NCBI GenBank assembly: GCA_951802425.1
Contig: OX637795.1
Location: forward strand, 186,001 to 250,000
Source of the DNA: Clavaria fumosa
Lineage: Eukaryota > Basidiomycota > Agaricomycetes > Agaricales > Clavariaceae
DNA: 64,000 nt
Reading direction: 5' to 3'
Shown here: in pieces, positions 10,974-22,079 of the stretch
Position numbering within the stretch: the stretch's first letter is position 1
Layout of the letters: each line of letters starts with the position of its first letter
The notes under the pieces: model-generated
Database searches by the model: none
The model's input: only the letters and a program-made list of their open reading frames with translations
What the model was told of the DNA's origin: nothing
Program-made: the position numbers and the translations under genes

Positions 10974-12543
10974 GTGAGTCCGACCGCCCGGGCTCCCGAT
11001 CGTGCACCACCTTCGCCCACTCGCCCAGGTGCGGGCGAGGATGCCCCGGCACTTCCAACCTCAGGTGCGGGCGGCTCTGGGCCTCCACCCTCGGCGCTCC
11101 CAGGACCGGCGCACGCACCCCCTCCATCGAGTGGAACGGCAGGCTCCGGGGCGGCGGGGGATCCGGCTCCCACACTCGACCAGGTGCTCGGGCACCCTGT
11201 ATTCGCTGAAGCAATGAAGCTTGCAATCCAGCATCTCGGGTACACGCATTCACACTCTGGGCCAGCGGGGCCCCTCTTGGCACCTGGCCCGGGTGCGCCT
11301 CCCGGCCCGCAGGCCTTGCGACTTGCCGCAGCAGCTCCTCCTCCTGGCCCGCAGGCCGCAGCCCCACGCTTGGATGCTGCTATCCACTCTGCGGTTTCGC
11401 GCCCTACCGCCGCTGCGGTCGCTCATTTCCCACGCCTGGGTGAGTGATATTCCGCCCTTGAATGCTGGCCGCAGCTCAGTTCGTTCCAGATGCACCCCCC
11501 CATCTTGCGGCAGCAGGTGGGGGCCCTCTGCCTTCTACTGCCGCTGTGGTCACTCATCTCCCACGCTTGGGTGAGTGATATTCCGCCCTCGAATGCTGGC
11601 CGCAGCTCAGATCACTACAGATGCGCCCTCTCACCTTGCGGCAGCAGGTGGGGGCCCTCCGCCTGCTCCCCCAGTGGCAGGGATGGGGCCGCTACCAGTG
11701 CCCCGCCATGTCCTCCCGGCTGGGATCGGCGGTGTCCAGCTCGACGCTCACGCAGTCGCGGACCACCCAGGGATTGTCGGGATTCTTGAAGAAGGGTGGG
11801 CGTCGCATATCCCCCTCTCGGCCCTCACGAATGAAGCATGTCGGGCTGCTCTCTTCGTTGACTACTCCGGAGCCGGCGCTCTCGCAAAGAGGCCCCAGCT
11901 GGCTTCGGATTCGGCCGCTGAACCGGGCATGTCGCTGGGGGACTGGGTGGAGTCCTGGCCCCGTTTCTGTGGCTATGTTGCCAGGCACCTTGCATCCCCT
12001 GATCGCGTGGCAATCTTCGAGGCGTTTCATGCCCACTTCGCTGGCATCCAAGCCCGAGTTGACTTTAAACCAAAGTTCGTCCTGTATTTAGAGTATGACA
12101 TCCATATTCGCACCCTGTGGGTGTCTCGGCTGGGAACTTTCTCCCCAGCAACCTTCCATGACAGCGTCTGGGCCCATATTGTTGATCATGCAAGAGACCA
12201 TGCCGTGTCTGATGCAATCAGGGAAGCGAGATTCTCCCTGAACAGCCGGTCCTCTGCCCCGGCGGGATTGGGCTCCTTTCGTGGACGTGGCTCAGGCCCC
12301 CGCCCCGGCCACCGTCCCGGTGTCTGCTACGTGTGTGGTGGTGACCATCCAGGGAGGGTCTGTCAGAGCAGCTCGAACGGTTTCCTCTCGAAGACCCCGG
12401 CTGGTTGGAAGGGGCCAAATGGCCAATCCATCTGCTTTCGTTTCAATGGCACCAGCGGGGGATGCAGCTCCACCTCCTGCGGCTTCTCCCACGTCTGTTC
12501 TAGGTGTGGGGCCTCCGGGCATAGCGCCCAAAGCCACCCCTAG
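10974..12543 (+). pseudogene. gag-like protein of the Ngaro-like element, frameshifted
   Basis: A Pro/Ala-rich N-terminal part (10974-11447) and a C-terminal part in another frame (11575-12543) are separated by a 131-bp tandem duplication. The C-terminal part contains conserved-looking helices (LGDWVESWPRFCGYVARHL). It ends with Cys/His knuckles: CYVCGGDHPGRVC, and CSRCGASGHSAQSHP near the end. An upstream open piece at 10521-10769 may be the start. The protein would coat element RNA. A GTGAGTGA motif at about 11440 could alternatively be an intron donor, so splicing is possible. Confidence 0.65.
11404..11665. repeat. 131-bp tandem duplication in gag
   Basis: Two copies of a unit starting at 11404 and 11535, with a spacing of exactly 131 bp. 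The copies differ by a few CG/TG or CG/CA changes. As 131 is not a multiple of three, it shifts the gag frame. Confidence 0.85.
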
Positions 12544-13772
12544 TGCAGGACTTTATCCTATCGTGACTCCGCTCCTCTGGAAGGAGTGGGAGTCCGCGCT
12601 GCAAGAGGCCGGCCTCCTGGAACAATTCTCTGATGTCCCCCTTGGGATTCAATATGGCTTTCGTCTCAGTGTCTCTTCCGTCATTAAGGAGATTTTCTCT
12701 CCCCAAAACCATAAATCAGCATTAGAAAATGAAGCTTTTGTTACTGCACAAATGGAGAAAGAGGTGTCCCTCGGACGCTATTCATCCCCCCTCCCGCCCG
12801 CATTATTCCTTGCAACGTATGGACTATATAGAACTTCTCCCCTCGGGGTCGTCTCGACCACGAAGCTCCGCTTGATCCAGGATCATTCTTTTCCACACTT
12901 GTCTCAATCAATGAACTCTATAAATTCTGAAATAGATGCCGCCCAATTTCAGTGCGACTGGGGGTCGTTCGTCGACTGCTTCACTGCTGTTCAGGATGCG
13001 CCCCCCGGAACCCAAGTCGCCGTCTTCGACGTCGACTCCGCCCATCGCCACATGCCCGTTTGGCCAAAGGATCGTCTGCATGTCTGTGTGGCCTGGCAGG
13101 GCATGGTCTATATGGACCATTGCTGCTGTTTTGGTTGCACAAGCTCTAGCGGAATCTTTGGCCGTTGTGCGGACGCAGCGAAGGCGATCTTCCTCTCGCG
13201 CGGTGTCCACCACATCCTCAAATGGGCGGACGACTTCACCTTTTGGCGATATCCCGTGCCTGCTGCGCCTTCCGCACCATGGTCTTACTCCTTCGATGAA
13301 TCTCTTATCTGGGCCACAGCAGCCGATCTGGGGTGGCCATGGTCCCCTTCCAAATGCTCTCCTTTCGCATCCCGCTTCCGGTACATCGGCTTCGACTGGG
13401 ACCTCGTAAACAAGTCCGTGTCGATCCCAGACTCCAAAAGGGCCAAGTTTCTGGCTAAGCTGGAACTGTGGAAGCACGGCCACTCAGTCAACCTATGGTC
13501 ATGTCTGTCCCTCATTGGGTCTCTGAACCATTGCTCAGTAGTTGTGCCTCTGAGCCGGGCTCACCTCCCCTCATTCTATGCCTTTGCAGCTCGCTCCGCA
13601 GCCTCAAAATCTGAGTTCGTGCGCCTCTTCCCTTCCCGGAGCGTGTTGGATGACGTTCACTGGTGGAAGGTCCGGCTCTCATCAACATGGTGCGGCGTTC
13701 ACATCAAAGCGCACGGCCCGGAGCACCCTGACCCTTTTGCCATCGACGCCTCGACGGACTGGGGGATTGGCC
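12281..13772 (+). pseudogene. reverse transcriptase and start of RNase H of the Ngaro-like element (part 1)
   Basis: Overlaps the end of gag in another frame. RT motifs in order: LRLIQDHSFPHLSQSMN, VAVFDVDSAHRHMPVWPKDRL (about 13018), CCFGCTSSSGIFGR, and the catalytic box WADDF (about 13225) in place of the usual YxDD. The sequence FRYIGFDWDL follows. RNase H begins at AIDASTDWGIG (about 13742), where a copia element interrupts it at 13772. The frame is open up to the insertion. The RT/RNase H frame resumes exactly at 18624 after one copy of the 5-bp target duplication is discounted. Confidence 0.85.
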
Positions 13773-14154
13773 TGATGCGAATAGGCCTCCCGCCCCTTCT
13801 TGGTACGGCTCACACCCTCTCTGACGCCTGCCGTTTTGGCTCCCGCCCTTTTCTATTTCTTGTAGCTACTGTTTGTCGTTTACACTCCCGCGACGCGGAT
13901 CCCACCTTGCGGATCCCGCGACGCTTCCCTGTCTATGGTGCCGCCCTCCTCCTTTATAACACATACTATGTACTCGTTGGGGATTCACGTCTCGACTCAC
14001 TTGCGTGAATCCCCAGGTCTGTACCTCTTGCACTACTACAATATAATTAACGTCTCGACTCACTTGCGTGAATCCCCAGGTCTGTACCTCTTGCACTACT
14101 ACAATATAATTAACGTCTCGACTCACTCGCGTGAATCCCCAGCCGTTGCTGAAA
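13773..14154 (+). repeat. 5' LTR of the copia element (382 bp)
   Basis: Starts TGATGCGAATAGG and ends GTTGCTGAAA. TTTATAACA at about 13955 is a TATA-like box. Its 3' part is a 63-bp minisatellite present as two full units and a partial one, against one full and a partial one in the 3' LTR. Confidence 0.93.
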
Positions 14155-14172
14155 GATTATGAGACCCGCGCC
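14155..14172 (+). promoter_or_regulatory. primer-binding site of the copia element, internal tRNA-Met type
   Basis: GATTATGAGACCCGCGCC lies directly after the LTR. Its complement, GGCGCGGGTCTCATAATC, reads like the D-stem to anticodon-loop part of an elongator tRNA-Met (CAT anticodon, TCTCATAA loop). This is the half-tRNA priming mode known for Drosophila copia. The match to a tRNA of this organism is inferred, since no tRNA-Met gene is in the window. Confidence 0.6.
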
Positions 14173-17100
14173 AGGCTCATTCGAGATGTCAACCTCCTCC
14201 AGCGATGTTTTTAAGTTTCAAATGCTTAACGGGAAAAACTATGCAGTCTGGGCGGTGCACATGGAAGATACGCTTTCGTCGAAGTACCTCTGGATGGTCG
14301 TCGATGGCACTGAGCCATGCCCTGCTGTTCCTGTTGCGAAAGATGGAGGACCGTTTACTGATGCCGAGTTAGCGCAGCTCCAGAGGGTCCAGGATTGGAT
14401 CGCAAAGGACAAGGCGGCTCGCGGTATCATTCGAAACGGCTGTGATGTGTCTCAGTGGCCCCATATTACTGACTGTACTACCTCGAAGGACCTGTGGGAC
14501 ACCCTACGAAAGTTCCATCGCGACAATCAGCTCGACATCGACATACATTACTACTTTGGAGAACTTTTCACTCGAAAGTATGTCGAAGGTTCTTCGATGG
14601 CCAACCACATCGCGACATTACGAGATCTACAACATAGAATTACGGCGGCGGGCGAGTCGATCCCGGACATATACGTTGCCCACGCGCTGGCACTCTCCCT
14701 ACCTAAGACTCCAGCTTGGGAGGTAATAAAAATCCAGTTACTCAGTATGAAGCCCCTGACGGCCGACAACGTCGGCGCGGTACTTCAAGCTGAAGCAAAT
14801 CGGCGTGAGCCCGATAAATCTGGAGGGTCAATGGCCTTATTTACCTCAGAAAAGCCCAAAAAGGGGAAGGGAAAAGGTTCGAAAGGGAAGGACTCCCAGT
14901 CGTCTCCGAAGCCGACAGACGAATGCCGGTACTGCAAGCACTTGGGCCATTGGGCCAACAAGTGTCCTCAACGCGAGGAGGACAGGCGGACTAAGACTAA
15001 ACCATCTACAAACTCTGGGTCAGCGAACGCAGCAATAGCTCAGACGGCAGAGCCTACCTCGCGCGCAGTGGGTCATGTCTACACAGCGACGGACTCGCAT
15101 GGGCATACTGGGACTATCCTAGACACTGGGGCAACCGGGCACATGTTCTGTGAGCGCGGATACTTCGATACATACGAGGCGGCCCGCGGGGAGACCGTCT
15201 CAGTGGGAGACCGTAGGGACATACCTGTTGTGGGACGCGGAAGCGTTACCCTTCAAGTGAGGCTCGCCCACGGACCCCGCAGGCTGACTCTCCACAACGT
15301 ACTGCACGTTCCCCACCTTGGAATGAACTTGGTCAGTCTTGGTGCTCTCCAAATGGGCGGCACAACGTACCAAAGTACCCCCGAGGGCATCTCCGTTGCC
15401 TCTAGTGGCGAGGACCTGCTCTCTGCGAGGCTCGAGGCAGGCCTGTACCACCTGAATGTCGAGCTCGATGCCAGCACCGTGGCCTACGCTGTCACGAGTG
15501 GGAGCCTACGTTTGTGGCACCGACGATTTGGTCACCTTCACCATGATGCTATCAGACAGCTTGCACGAAAGGGAATGGTTAACGGACTCACCCTGTTAGA
15601 CCCGAAGGAGTACGACCGCGTTTGCGAGGGATGCGCTCTTGGCAAGTCACACAGACTACCACTCCCAGGGGTCAGCGAGACAAAGTACGAACGAATGGGT
15701 TTACTCACCGCGGACCTCACGGGACCAATGGCCGTCGCGTCTTGGTCCGGCATGCTCTACGCCCTCATCGTTGTCGAAGCCAGTTCGAGGTATACCATAT
15801 GCCGCTTGATGGAAACAAAGCGAGAGGCGGCGACAGCTCTAAAAGAGGTCATCGCACTTCTTGAGCGGCAGTCAGGGGTGAAGATGAAGAAGATACATAC
15901 CGACAACGGCGGGGAGTTTGTCAACCCTACCATTGATGAGCTCTGCAGGCGTAACGGAATCGTGCACGAGACGACAACTCCATATACGCCCGAACAGAAC
16001 GGTATTGCCGAGCGCACTATTGCCACCTGTTTTGAGATGGTGAGATGTATGCTTCATTCGAGCAAAATGGACTCACGGTATTGGGGCGAGGCCCTGATGT
16101 ACGCTGTCCATATTCGCAACCTTTCACCTACGTCCGCTCTCCCCAACGTCGTCCCCTATGAGGCTTGGACAGGTCGGAAGCCGGACGTGTCGCACCTGCG
16201 AGTTTTTGGATCCGTCGCATACGCAAATATCCCTAAAAAGGTCCGTGGAGGTAAGCTGGAGCCCACCGCAGTCAAGTGTCGCTTACTAGGCTGGTGGGCC
16301 GACGAAACCAAAGGCTACCGACTCGAGGACATCGAGACCCGAGCTCTGGTTACCTCCCGCGACGTTCGTTTTATCGAGGACGACGTCGCATCGGACCTGG
16401 TAGAGATCGACGGCTCCGCCAGCAGTGTACCGACCCCTACTACAGCCCCTTTGATTGAGGCCGGGCCAGCTAGTGATCCTGTGAATGATGGAGAAGACGA
16501 GGTGGAGTCAGCGGATGATAGATCAATGGCAGAGAGGGCGATTTCTGACCTTGGACCAGGTAACGTCAACGCCCTTGACTCCCCCACCACCCAGGAACGT
16601 CCATCGAGGACACGGAGAGCGCCTGCGAGGTACGGTGTCATGGCGACGGAGGATGAGGTCGACGCTGCGATAAATCAGTCAGCCACCCCGCATAGCGCAC
16701 TCATCGTTACCTCCGAGGATCCACTCACCTATCGCGAAGCCATGCGATCCGGGCATTCGAAACAGTGGGAGAAAGCGGTAGCGACGGAACTGGAGCAGTT
16801 GCGGTCGTCCGGGACCTTCGAGTGGGTATCGCGCATACCGGACGGGCGAAAACCCATCGGCAGTCGTATCGTCTTTCAAACGAAGTGCGATGGGGATGGA
16901 AACGTTATCAGACACAAAGCAAGAATAGTTGCGAAAGGGTACTCACAAATCCCCGGCCAGGATTTTGAGTTTACGTTCTCATCCGTTGCACGACTCACGA
17001 CACTCCGCACCCTCCTAGCTATGGCAGCAAGAGAAGATTGGGAGCTCCATCAAGTCGACATCGTCGGTGCGTATCTACAGGGAGATTTGGGTGAGGAACT

Positions 17101-18286
17101 GTATGTGACACCACCCGACGGTGTACGTACCGATGGCGACCAGCGCTTTTGGAGGCTGAAGAGGCCGCTTTACGGTCTCAAGCAGGCCGGGCGACAGTGG
17201 AAACTGAAGTTGGATGAAGCAATGAAAAAGCTCGGTTTTGCGAGCAGTTCTGCTGATGATTGTCTTTATACGAAGCACGGAGAGACGGAGGTGGTAGTCC
17301 TGGTCTATGTCGATGATATGGCCGTCGCAGCACCGCAGGCACAAGGGGTGATTTGGTTCAAAACGGAGCTAGGGAAAGTGTTTCATATTACTGATTTGGG
17401 AGAGTTGAAACATATCCTGGGTATCCGGATCCAACGTAACCGCGCGGCTCGAACGATCCGATTGGACCAGACCGCTTACATCCAGGTACTCCTCTCACGC
17501 CATGGCATGGAGGGTTCCACGCCTGTCGCAACGCCCGCGGTCGTCAAGGACCGACTCACCATCGCCTATTGTCCGTCTAACCCAGAAGAACGAAAATCGT
17601 ACGATGAGTTCGCTGCGGGCTTCCGGTACCTGGAGTGCTTAGGTGGAATCCTTTACGCTACCCACACTCGTCCAGACATCCAGTACGCAACCGGTGTGTG
17701 CGCGCAGTTTGGCAGCAACCCCGGCAAACCACACCTCACTGCCCTCAAACGAATCCTTCGATATCTCAAGGGTACTGCTGGCTACGGGCTTACCTTGGGT
17801 GGTAAAAACGACGGCGCGGATATCGTCGGGTGGGCCGACTCCGATTGGGCTCAGGACACCGACGACCGCCGCTCCATCGCCGGATTCGTCTTCGACGTTG
17901 CAGGTGGTACGGTGTCTTGGTCGTCGAAAAAACAACCCATGGTCGCACTCTCCACCGTCGAAGCTGAGTATATGGCGTCAGCGAACGCGACGAAGGAGGC
18001 CATTTGGCTCCGAACGTTGCTGGCTGACCTAGGATTCCCCCAGACGACTGCGACCTTGATTCGCGCCGATAATCAAGGCTGCATAGCGCTCTCCCATCAC
18101 CCCGTTGCCCACTCTCGCACCAAGCATATCGACATACGACACCATTTTGTTCGCAAACGCGTCGCATCTGACAAGGTCGACTTACGCTTTTGCCCCACCC
18201 ACCGCATGCTGGCCGACATACTCACGAAACCACTCCCCTGCGATGCTTTTGAGAAATTCCGGAGGGCCTTAGGCGTCGAAGAGTAG
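14159..18286 (+). CDS. copia Gag-Pol polyprotein, intact
   Basis: 1375 codons without a stop. Domains: Gag (about 15-230, NGKNYAVWAVHME), zinc knuckle CRYCKHLGHWANKC (256-269) and protease DTGA (322-325). Next are a GAG-pre-integrase zinc region (LWHRRFGH...CEGCALGKSH, 450-500) and integrase with D519, D582 and E618 (HTDNGGEF, EQNGIAER; D-35-E spacing). Then come RT with VYVDDMAV (about 1050) and RNase H (GWADSDWAQDTDDRRS, STVEAEYMA, TKHIDIRHHF). All catalytic motifs that I can check are present. The first ATG lies inside the primer-binding site; the ATG at 14186 (MSTSSSDVF) is an equally plausible start and would lose only nine residues. The product would assemble virus-like particles in the cytoplasm and copy and integrate the element. 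It sits in the same orientation as the host Ngaro-like element. Confidence 0.95.
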   Translation: MRPAPGSFEMSTSSSDVFKFQMLNGKNYAVWAVHMEDTLSSKYLWMVVDGTEPCPAVPVAKDGGPFTDAELAQLQRVQDWIAKDKAARGIIRNGCDVSQWPHITDCTTSKDLWDTLRKFHRDNQLDIDIHYYFGELFTRKYVEGSSMANHIATLRDLQHRITAAGESIPDIYVAHALALSLPKTPAWEVIKIQLLSMKPLTADNVGAVLQAEANRREPDKSGGSMALFTSEKPKKGKGKGSKGKDSQSSPKPTDECRYCKHLGHWANKCPQREEDRRTKTKPSTNSGSANAAIAQTAEPTSRAVGHVYTATDSHGHTGTILDTGATGHMFCERGYFDTYEAARGETVSVGDRRDIPVVGRGSVTLQVRLAHGPRRLTLHNVLHVPHLGMNLVSLGALQMGGTTYQSTPEGISVASSGEDLLSARLEAGLYHLNVELDASTVAYAVTSGSLRLWHRRFGHLHHDAIRQLARKGMVNGLTLLDPKEYDRVCEGCALGKSHRLPLPGVSETKYERMGLLTADLTGPMAVASWSGMLYALIVVEASSRYTICRLMETKREAATALKEVIALLERQSGVKMKKIHTDNGGEFVNPTIDELCRRNGIVHETTTPYTPEQNGIAERTIATCFEMVRCMLHSSKMDSRYWGEALMYAVHIRNLSPTSALPNVVPYEAWTGRKPDVSHLRVFGSVAYANIPKKVRGGKLEPTAVKCRLLGWWADETKGYRLEDIETRALVTSRDVRFIEDDVASDLVEIDGSASSVPTPTTAPLIEAGPASDPVNDGEDEVESADDRSMAERAISDLGPGNVNALDSPTTQERPSRTRRAPARYGVMATEDEVDAAINQSATPHSALIVTSEDPLTYREAMRSGHSKQWEKAVATELEQLRSSGTFEWVSRIPDGRKPIGSRIVFQTKCDGDGNVIRHKARIVAKGYSQIPGQDFEFTFSSVARLTTLRTLLAMAAREDWELHQVDIVGAYLQGDLGEELYVTPPDGVRTDGDQRFWRLKRPLYGLKQAGRQWKLKLDEAMKKLGFASSSADDCLYTKHGETEVVVLVYVDDMAVAAPQAQGVIWFKTELGKVFHITDLGELKHILGIRIQRNRAARTIRLDQTAYIQVLLSRHGMEGSTPVATPAVVKDRLTIAYCPSNPEERKSYDEFAAGFRYLECLGGILYATHTRPDIQYATGVCAQFGSNPGKPHLTALKRILRYLKGTAGYGLTLGGKNDGADIVGWADSDWAQDTDDRRSIAGFVFDVAGGTVSWSSKKQPMVALSTVEAEYMASANATKEAIWLRTLLADLGFPQTTATLIRADNQGCIALSHHPVAHSRTKHIDIRHHFVRKRVASDKVDLRFCPTHRMLADILTKPLPCDAFEKFRRALGVEE

Positions 18287-18304
18287 CGTCTCGCCGAGTG
18301 GGAG

Positions 18305-18623
18305 TGATGCGAATAGGCCTCCCGCCCCTTCTTGGTACGGCTCACACCCTCTCTGACGCCTGCCGTTTTGGCTCCCGCCCTTTTCTATTTCTTGTAGCTA
18401 CTGTTTGTCGTTTACACTCCCGCGACGCGGATCCCACCTTGCAGATCCCGCAACGCTTCCCTGTCTATGGTGCCGCCCTCCTCCTTTATAACACGTACTA
18501 TGTACTCGTTGGGGATTCACGTCTCGACTCACTTGCGTGAATCCCCAGGTCTGTACCTCTTGCACTACTACAATATAATTAACGTCTCGACTCACTCGCA
18601 TGAATCCCCAGCCGTTGCTGAAA
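18305..18623 (+). repeat. 3' LTR of the copia element (319 bp)
   Basis: Same ends as the 5' LTR, with one 63-bp unit fewer. The CpG to CpA differences are GCGG/GCAG, GCGAC/GCAAC, CACA/CACG and CGCGTG/CGCATG. Confidence 0.93.
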
Positions 18624-19035
18624 TGGCCTAGTCTACAGGGATAGATGGCTCGCCTGGCCTCTCAAAGACGGCTGGAGGATGGACGGCCGTGATATCGGAT
18701 GGGCAGAGATGGTGGCACTAGAGCTAGCAGTGCTCTCGGCCATTCATCTAGGGATCAACAGATCGACACTGGTGGTGCTCTCAGACAATCAGGGCGTCGT
18801 ACGCGCCTTCACTGCAGGTCGCTCCCGTGGACCGGCCCAAAACGCCGTGTTACGCCGCATCCTGCTCCTGCTCTATGAGCACGAGCTGTGGCTCCGAATG
18901 GTTTGGATCCCATCGGCGCAGAACCCGGCTGACGGCCCATCCCGGGGCCGTTTCCCAACCATGGGCCGCATCCAGTTCCCGCCAAAAGTGCCCAGTTGTC
19001 TGCGCAGCTTCGTGGGACACGCCGTCCATGTCTGA
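18624..19035 (+). pseudogene. RNase H of the Ngaro-like element (part 2)
   Basis: Continues the RNase H started at 13742: GRDIGWAEMVALELAVL, LVVLSDNQGVVRAF and WIPSAQNPADGPSRG are the catalytic Glu, Asp and final Asp regions of a retroelement RNase H. The join across the copia insertion keeps frame (GIG-LVYRDRW...). It ends at a natural stop at 19033-19035. Confidence 0.85.
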
Positions 19036-19310
19036 TGTCGTGCTTTGTCTGGCGCAGTTTATTTTGTGTGCTCTACTACTTCAGGCCTGCAGGCTGCGTT
19101 CCGTAACCTAGTCGCTCCGCTGTATCCTAATTAAAGGTTACAATTCTCACTTTGATTGAACCCCCTTCGTCTCGCTGCTCGTCAGGCCACGTCACGAGTA
19201 GGCTGTCGGGTCATTTCGCATTATGGGCTGTCAACCGAGTGTGGCCTGTCAGCCGAGTGTCTCAACTGCAACGCTGCCCGTCGACTGACCGAGTGACCTA
19301 CACCGCTGCC

Positions 19311-20439
19311 ATGTCCATCCCTCTCTCTGTCTCTGAATCCATTATCGCGACCGCCCTCGCCGCTATATTGGTGGGTCAGGTCCAAGCCCAGTTTCCTGCG
19401 CTATCTGCCCCTCCTGGGGAGTCTTCGGCGGCGGCCTCGACGCATTCCGAAGTATCTCGCTTGCACGAAGAAGGAAGCCGGGTATCCTCAACAGTTGCTG
19501 CCTCCTGGGCCTTGTCAACATGTCGGAACTACAACCGCGGGATAGCGTCGTACCTCATATGGTGTGACTTAAACAACATATCGCGCAAGGAGTGTCTGCC
19601 CGCATCGGAGGATTTGCTGTGCGAGTTCGGAGCCTCCTTCGCTGGACGCTACTCGGGGTCCGCAGCCCGCAATGTGATAGCAGGCGTGCGCGCTCTGCAC
19701 ATCTTCGCGAACGTCCCATGGGCAGGCGCGGTTTGCCTCCAACAGGTGCTGAGAGGCGTGGAAAACCTCCGCCCGCCTAGTTCGATTGCGGCCACGCGGC
19801 CCCCCCGTGACTGTCAGGCATCTTCACATGCTAAAATCCGCTTGCGACGCGAATTCTCCACTCGCCGCCGTCTGCCTGGCAGCAGCAACGACAGCTTTCT
19901 GGTGTCAAAACCGTCTTGGCGAACTTCTTCCCAACTCGCAAGTCCAGCACAACCCTCTGAAGTTCCCTTCCCGCTCGGACTTGGGCGGCGTTGCTACGCC
20001 GAGAGGGTCGCGCACCCTGCGCCTGCCATGGCCGAAAACGACGGGAGCCCGCGGCGCGTCCATCGTCCTGTGTTTCCAGACTGGGGGCAGCAATCCTGTT
20101 GCAGCGATGCAGGCCCACCTTACAGTCAACGATGCGGCACCGCAGTCCGCACTTTTCTCCTACCACGGACCCAACAAGTGGTTAATTCTAACCAAAAAGA
20201 AATTTCTGCAGTGGTGCAATGGTATCTGGGCTGCTAACGGTGATTCTCACATTTTCTCTGGCCACAGCTTCCGCATTGGCAGAACGACGGAGTTGTTGCT
20301 GCGCGGCATCCCGCCTGACATCGTGAAAACCCTCGGCCGCTGGGAATCCGACTCCTTCCTGACTTATTGGCATTCCACGGACGCACTGGCCCACCTCCAC
20401 CTAGAAGGATCGGACAGGAGGGATTCCCTCGCCGCCTAG
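19311..20439 (+). pseudogene. tyrosine recombinase of the Ngaro-like element, one frameshift
   Basis: The N-terminal half (from ATG 19311; STCRNYNRGIASYLIWC, core-binding region) ends in one frame. The catalytic half continues in another from about 19800. Catalytic residues of the phage-integrase fold are visible: Arg in FWCQNRLGELL, HSFR (H-x-x-R) and GRWESDSFLTYW with the likely nucleophilic Tyr. The frame change falls at a run of seven C residues (about 19800-19806), so a one-base slip in the homopolymer is the simplest cause. The enzyme would insert a circular cDNA intermediate without making target duplications. An earlier in-frame ATG at 19152 exists. Confidence 0.88.
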
Positions 20440-20504
20440 CGTCCCTCCGGGTTGGGGGTTGCCGTTCTCCGCTCCAGCACGCCATCGCCCGTCGGCTCGC
20501 ATCC

Positions 20505-20648
20505 GGGTAGTCCTGTCACTCCCCCGGCACACCCAGCTAGGGCTCAGACAGCATCGCCCGACCCAGGCTCACCCGTATTTAGACACTAGCTTATCAATAT
20601 AGAACCCTCTCATAAGTCCTCATCCTGGCCTGAGTGCAGTGCCAAGAC
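20505..20648 (+). repeat. B1 repeat of the Ngaro-like element
   Basis: 144 bp starting GGGTAGTCCTGTCACTCC and ending GTGCCAAGAC. It is repeated as B2 and overlaps the first bases of A2 (shared AC). Confidence 0.9.
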
Positions 20649-22079
20649 AGAAGGGTTCGGTCACACAAAGTGAGACAAGAACGCATTGTCTTGGCCAACG
20701 AAAGGCCCCTCACGTGCAGTCCCCCCATCAACCTCGATCATCCCCCACTGCTCGAGATACATTGCGTCATATACTTAGGGATGCCGTGGTTCGGTTCTGA
20801 ACCCAGGTTCGAACCTGAACCTGAGGGAACCGGACCCAAGTTCGGTCCTAAATTCGGATCAGGGGGCGGACCGAACTGGAAGTCCAGTTTTGGGTTTGGC
20901 CGAAGCCCAGATTTGGCGGACCCGTTCGGACCAGTCCGAACTTACAGATCGTCACAGTGTTACCTTCTCGAACGTTCCCTCCTCCTTCCTCCCCCCCATG
21001 TCGCCCTCTATGCATTTGACTGCCCCCCATCCTTCCTACCTGTTGCGCTATTAGCCTCCTTAACACCAACTCTTCACATCCACCTCTTTTGATTTTGTTG
21101 ATGGAGCTATGCCCTTCATTCCTCACCCCATAAGTTTTCTCCTCTCCCTCTTTTTTTTTCTTTCTAGAATTGACGTTGGTCCATTTAGCATTAGACTCTT
21201 TTTGACTCCCTATTTTTGACCCTGCTTCCTTGGCCAACCCTCCATGAATCATGGATGATGCCATTTGTTCCTGAGGCCTGACCTCATAAGTTTTCACTTT
21301 CATTCCAACCACTTTTTCTGGAATTGAGTTTGGCGTTAGACTCTTTTTCGACCACTCTCTTTAACGCCACACCATCTCATTTGGACGCCACTTCCTCTTG
21401 ATTTGACGCCACCTCCTCTTGTCAATCCCGACCCTTTGCATGGACCACCAGCCCAGTGTCCTTAGTTCCTCACCCCGTAACTGAGCAATTCCAAGTTCCT
21501 TGAACTAAAGGACGCTCTTTGTGCCGGTTTGGACAACCTCCAGAAGTGGTATCGTAAAACTGATGATACCGATGTCTATTTCATCTGTCTCGGTAAGTGT
21601 TAACCATTTGAATGAACAAGGGATTTAACCCCTTTGGGTCAGCTCTTGATCCGAACTGGAAACTTGCGTACACTGAAGAGGAGTGGGATCAGAAGTTTTA
21701 CGACATGGGAGTTGAGCAATTGCATAGAGTGGTATGTTTTCGTGTGCCACAGTGCAAACTCTTATTAACATATGTTAGTTTGATGACTACGCTGCCCGCT
21801 ATTCTCCCCCCACAGCATCTTCATCAACGCTGAGTGGTCAGCCGAGGCTGGACGGCAAGGAACCCCAGGCTATGTATAGCTACTCCTGGATGCGGCGGGC
21901 GGTCGATAATCGGAAGGCTGCCGATCGCTCGAAGGCGGGGGCCCGCGATGAGTTGCGAGCCTATTTGGATGCCCCGCTTGAGGTTACTTTCAATGTTGTT
22001 GGGTGGTGGGGTGTAAGTTAATCATTTCTATCGCTGGAGTGCCATACTGATGTGCTACAGAAACATGCAACGCAGTACC

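Larger units (their letters stand above)
13773..18623 (+). mobile_element. complete Ty1/copia LTR retrotransposon
   Basis: Two LTRs (13773-14154 and 18305-18623) flank one uninterrupted gag-pol frame. The element sits between 5-bp duplications TGGCC (13768-13772 and 18624-18628). The LTRs differ by four substitutions, all CpG against CpA, plus a 63-bp repeat-number difference. Intact coding and near-identical LTRs mark a recent, possibly active, insertion into the Ngaro-like element. Confidence 0.95.
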
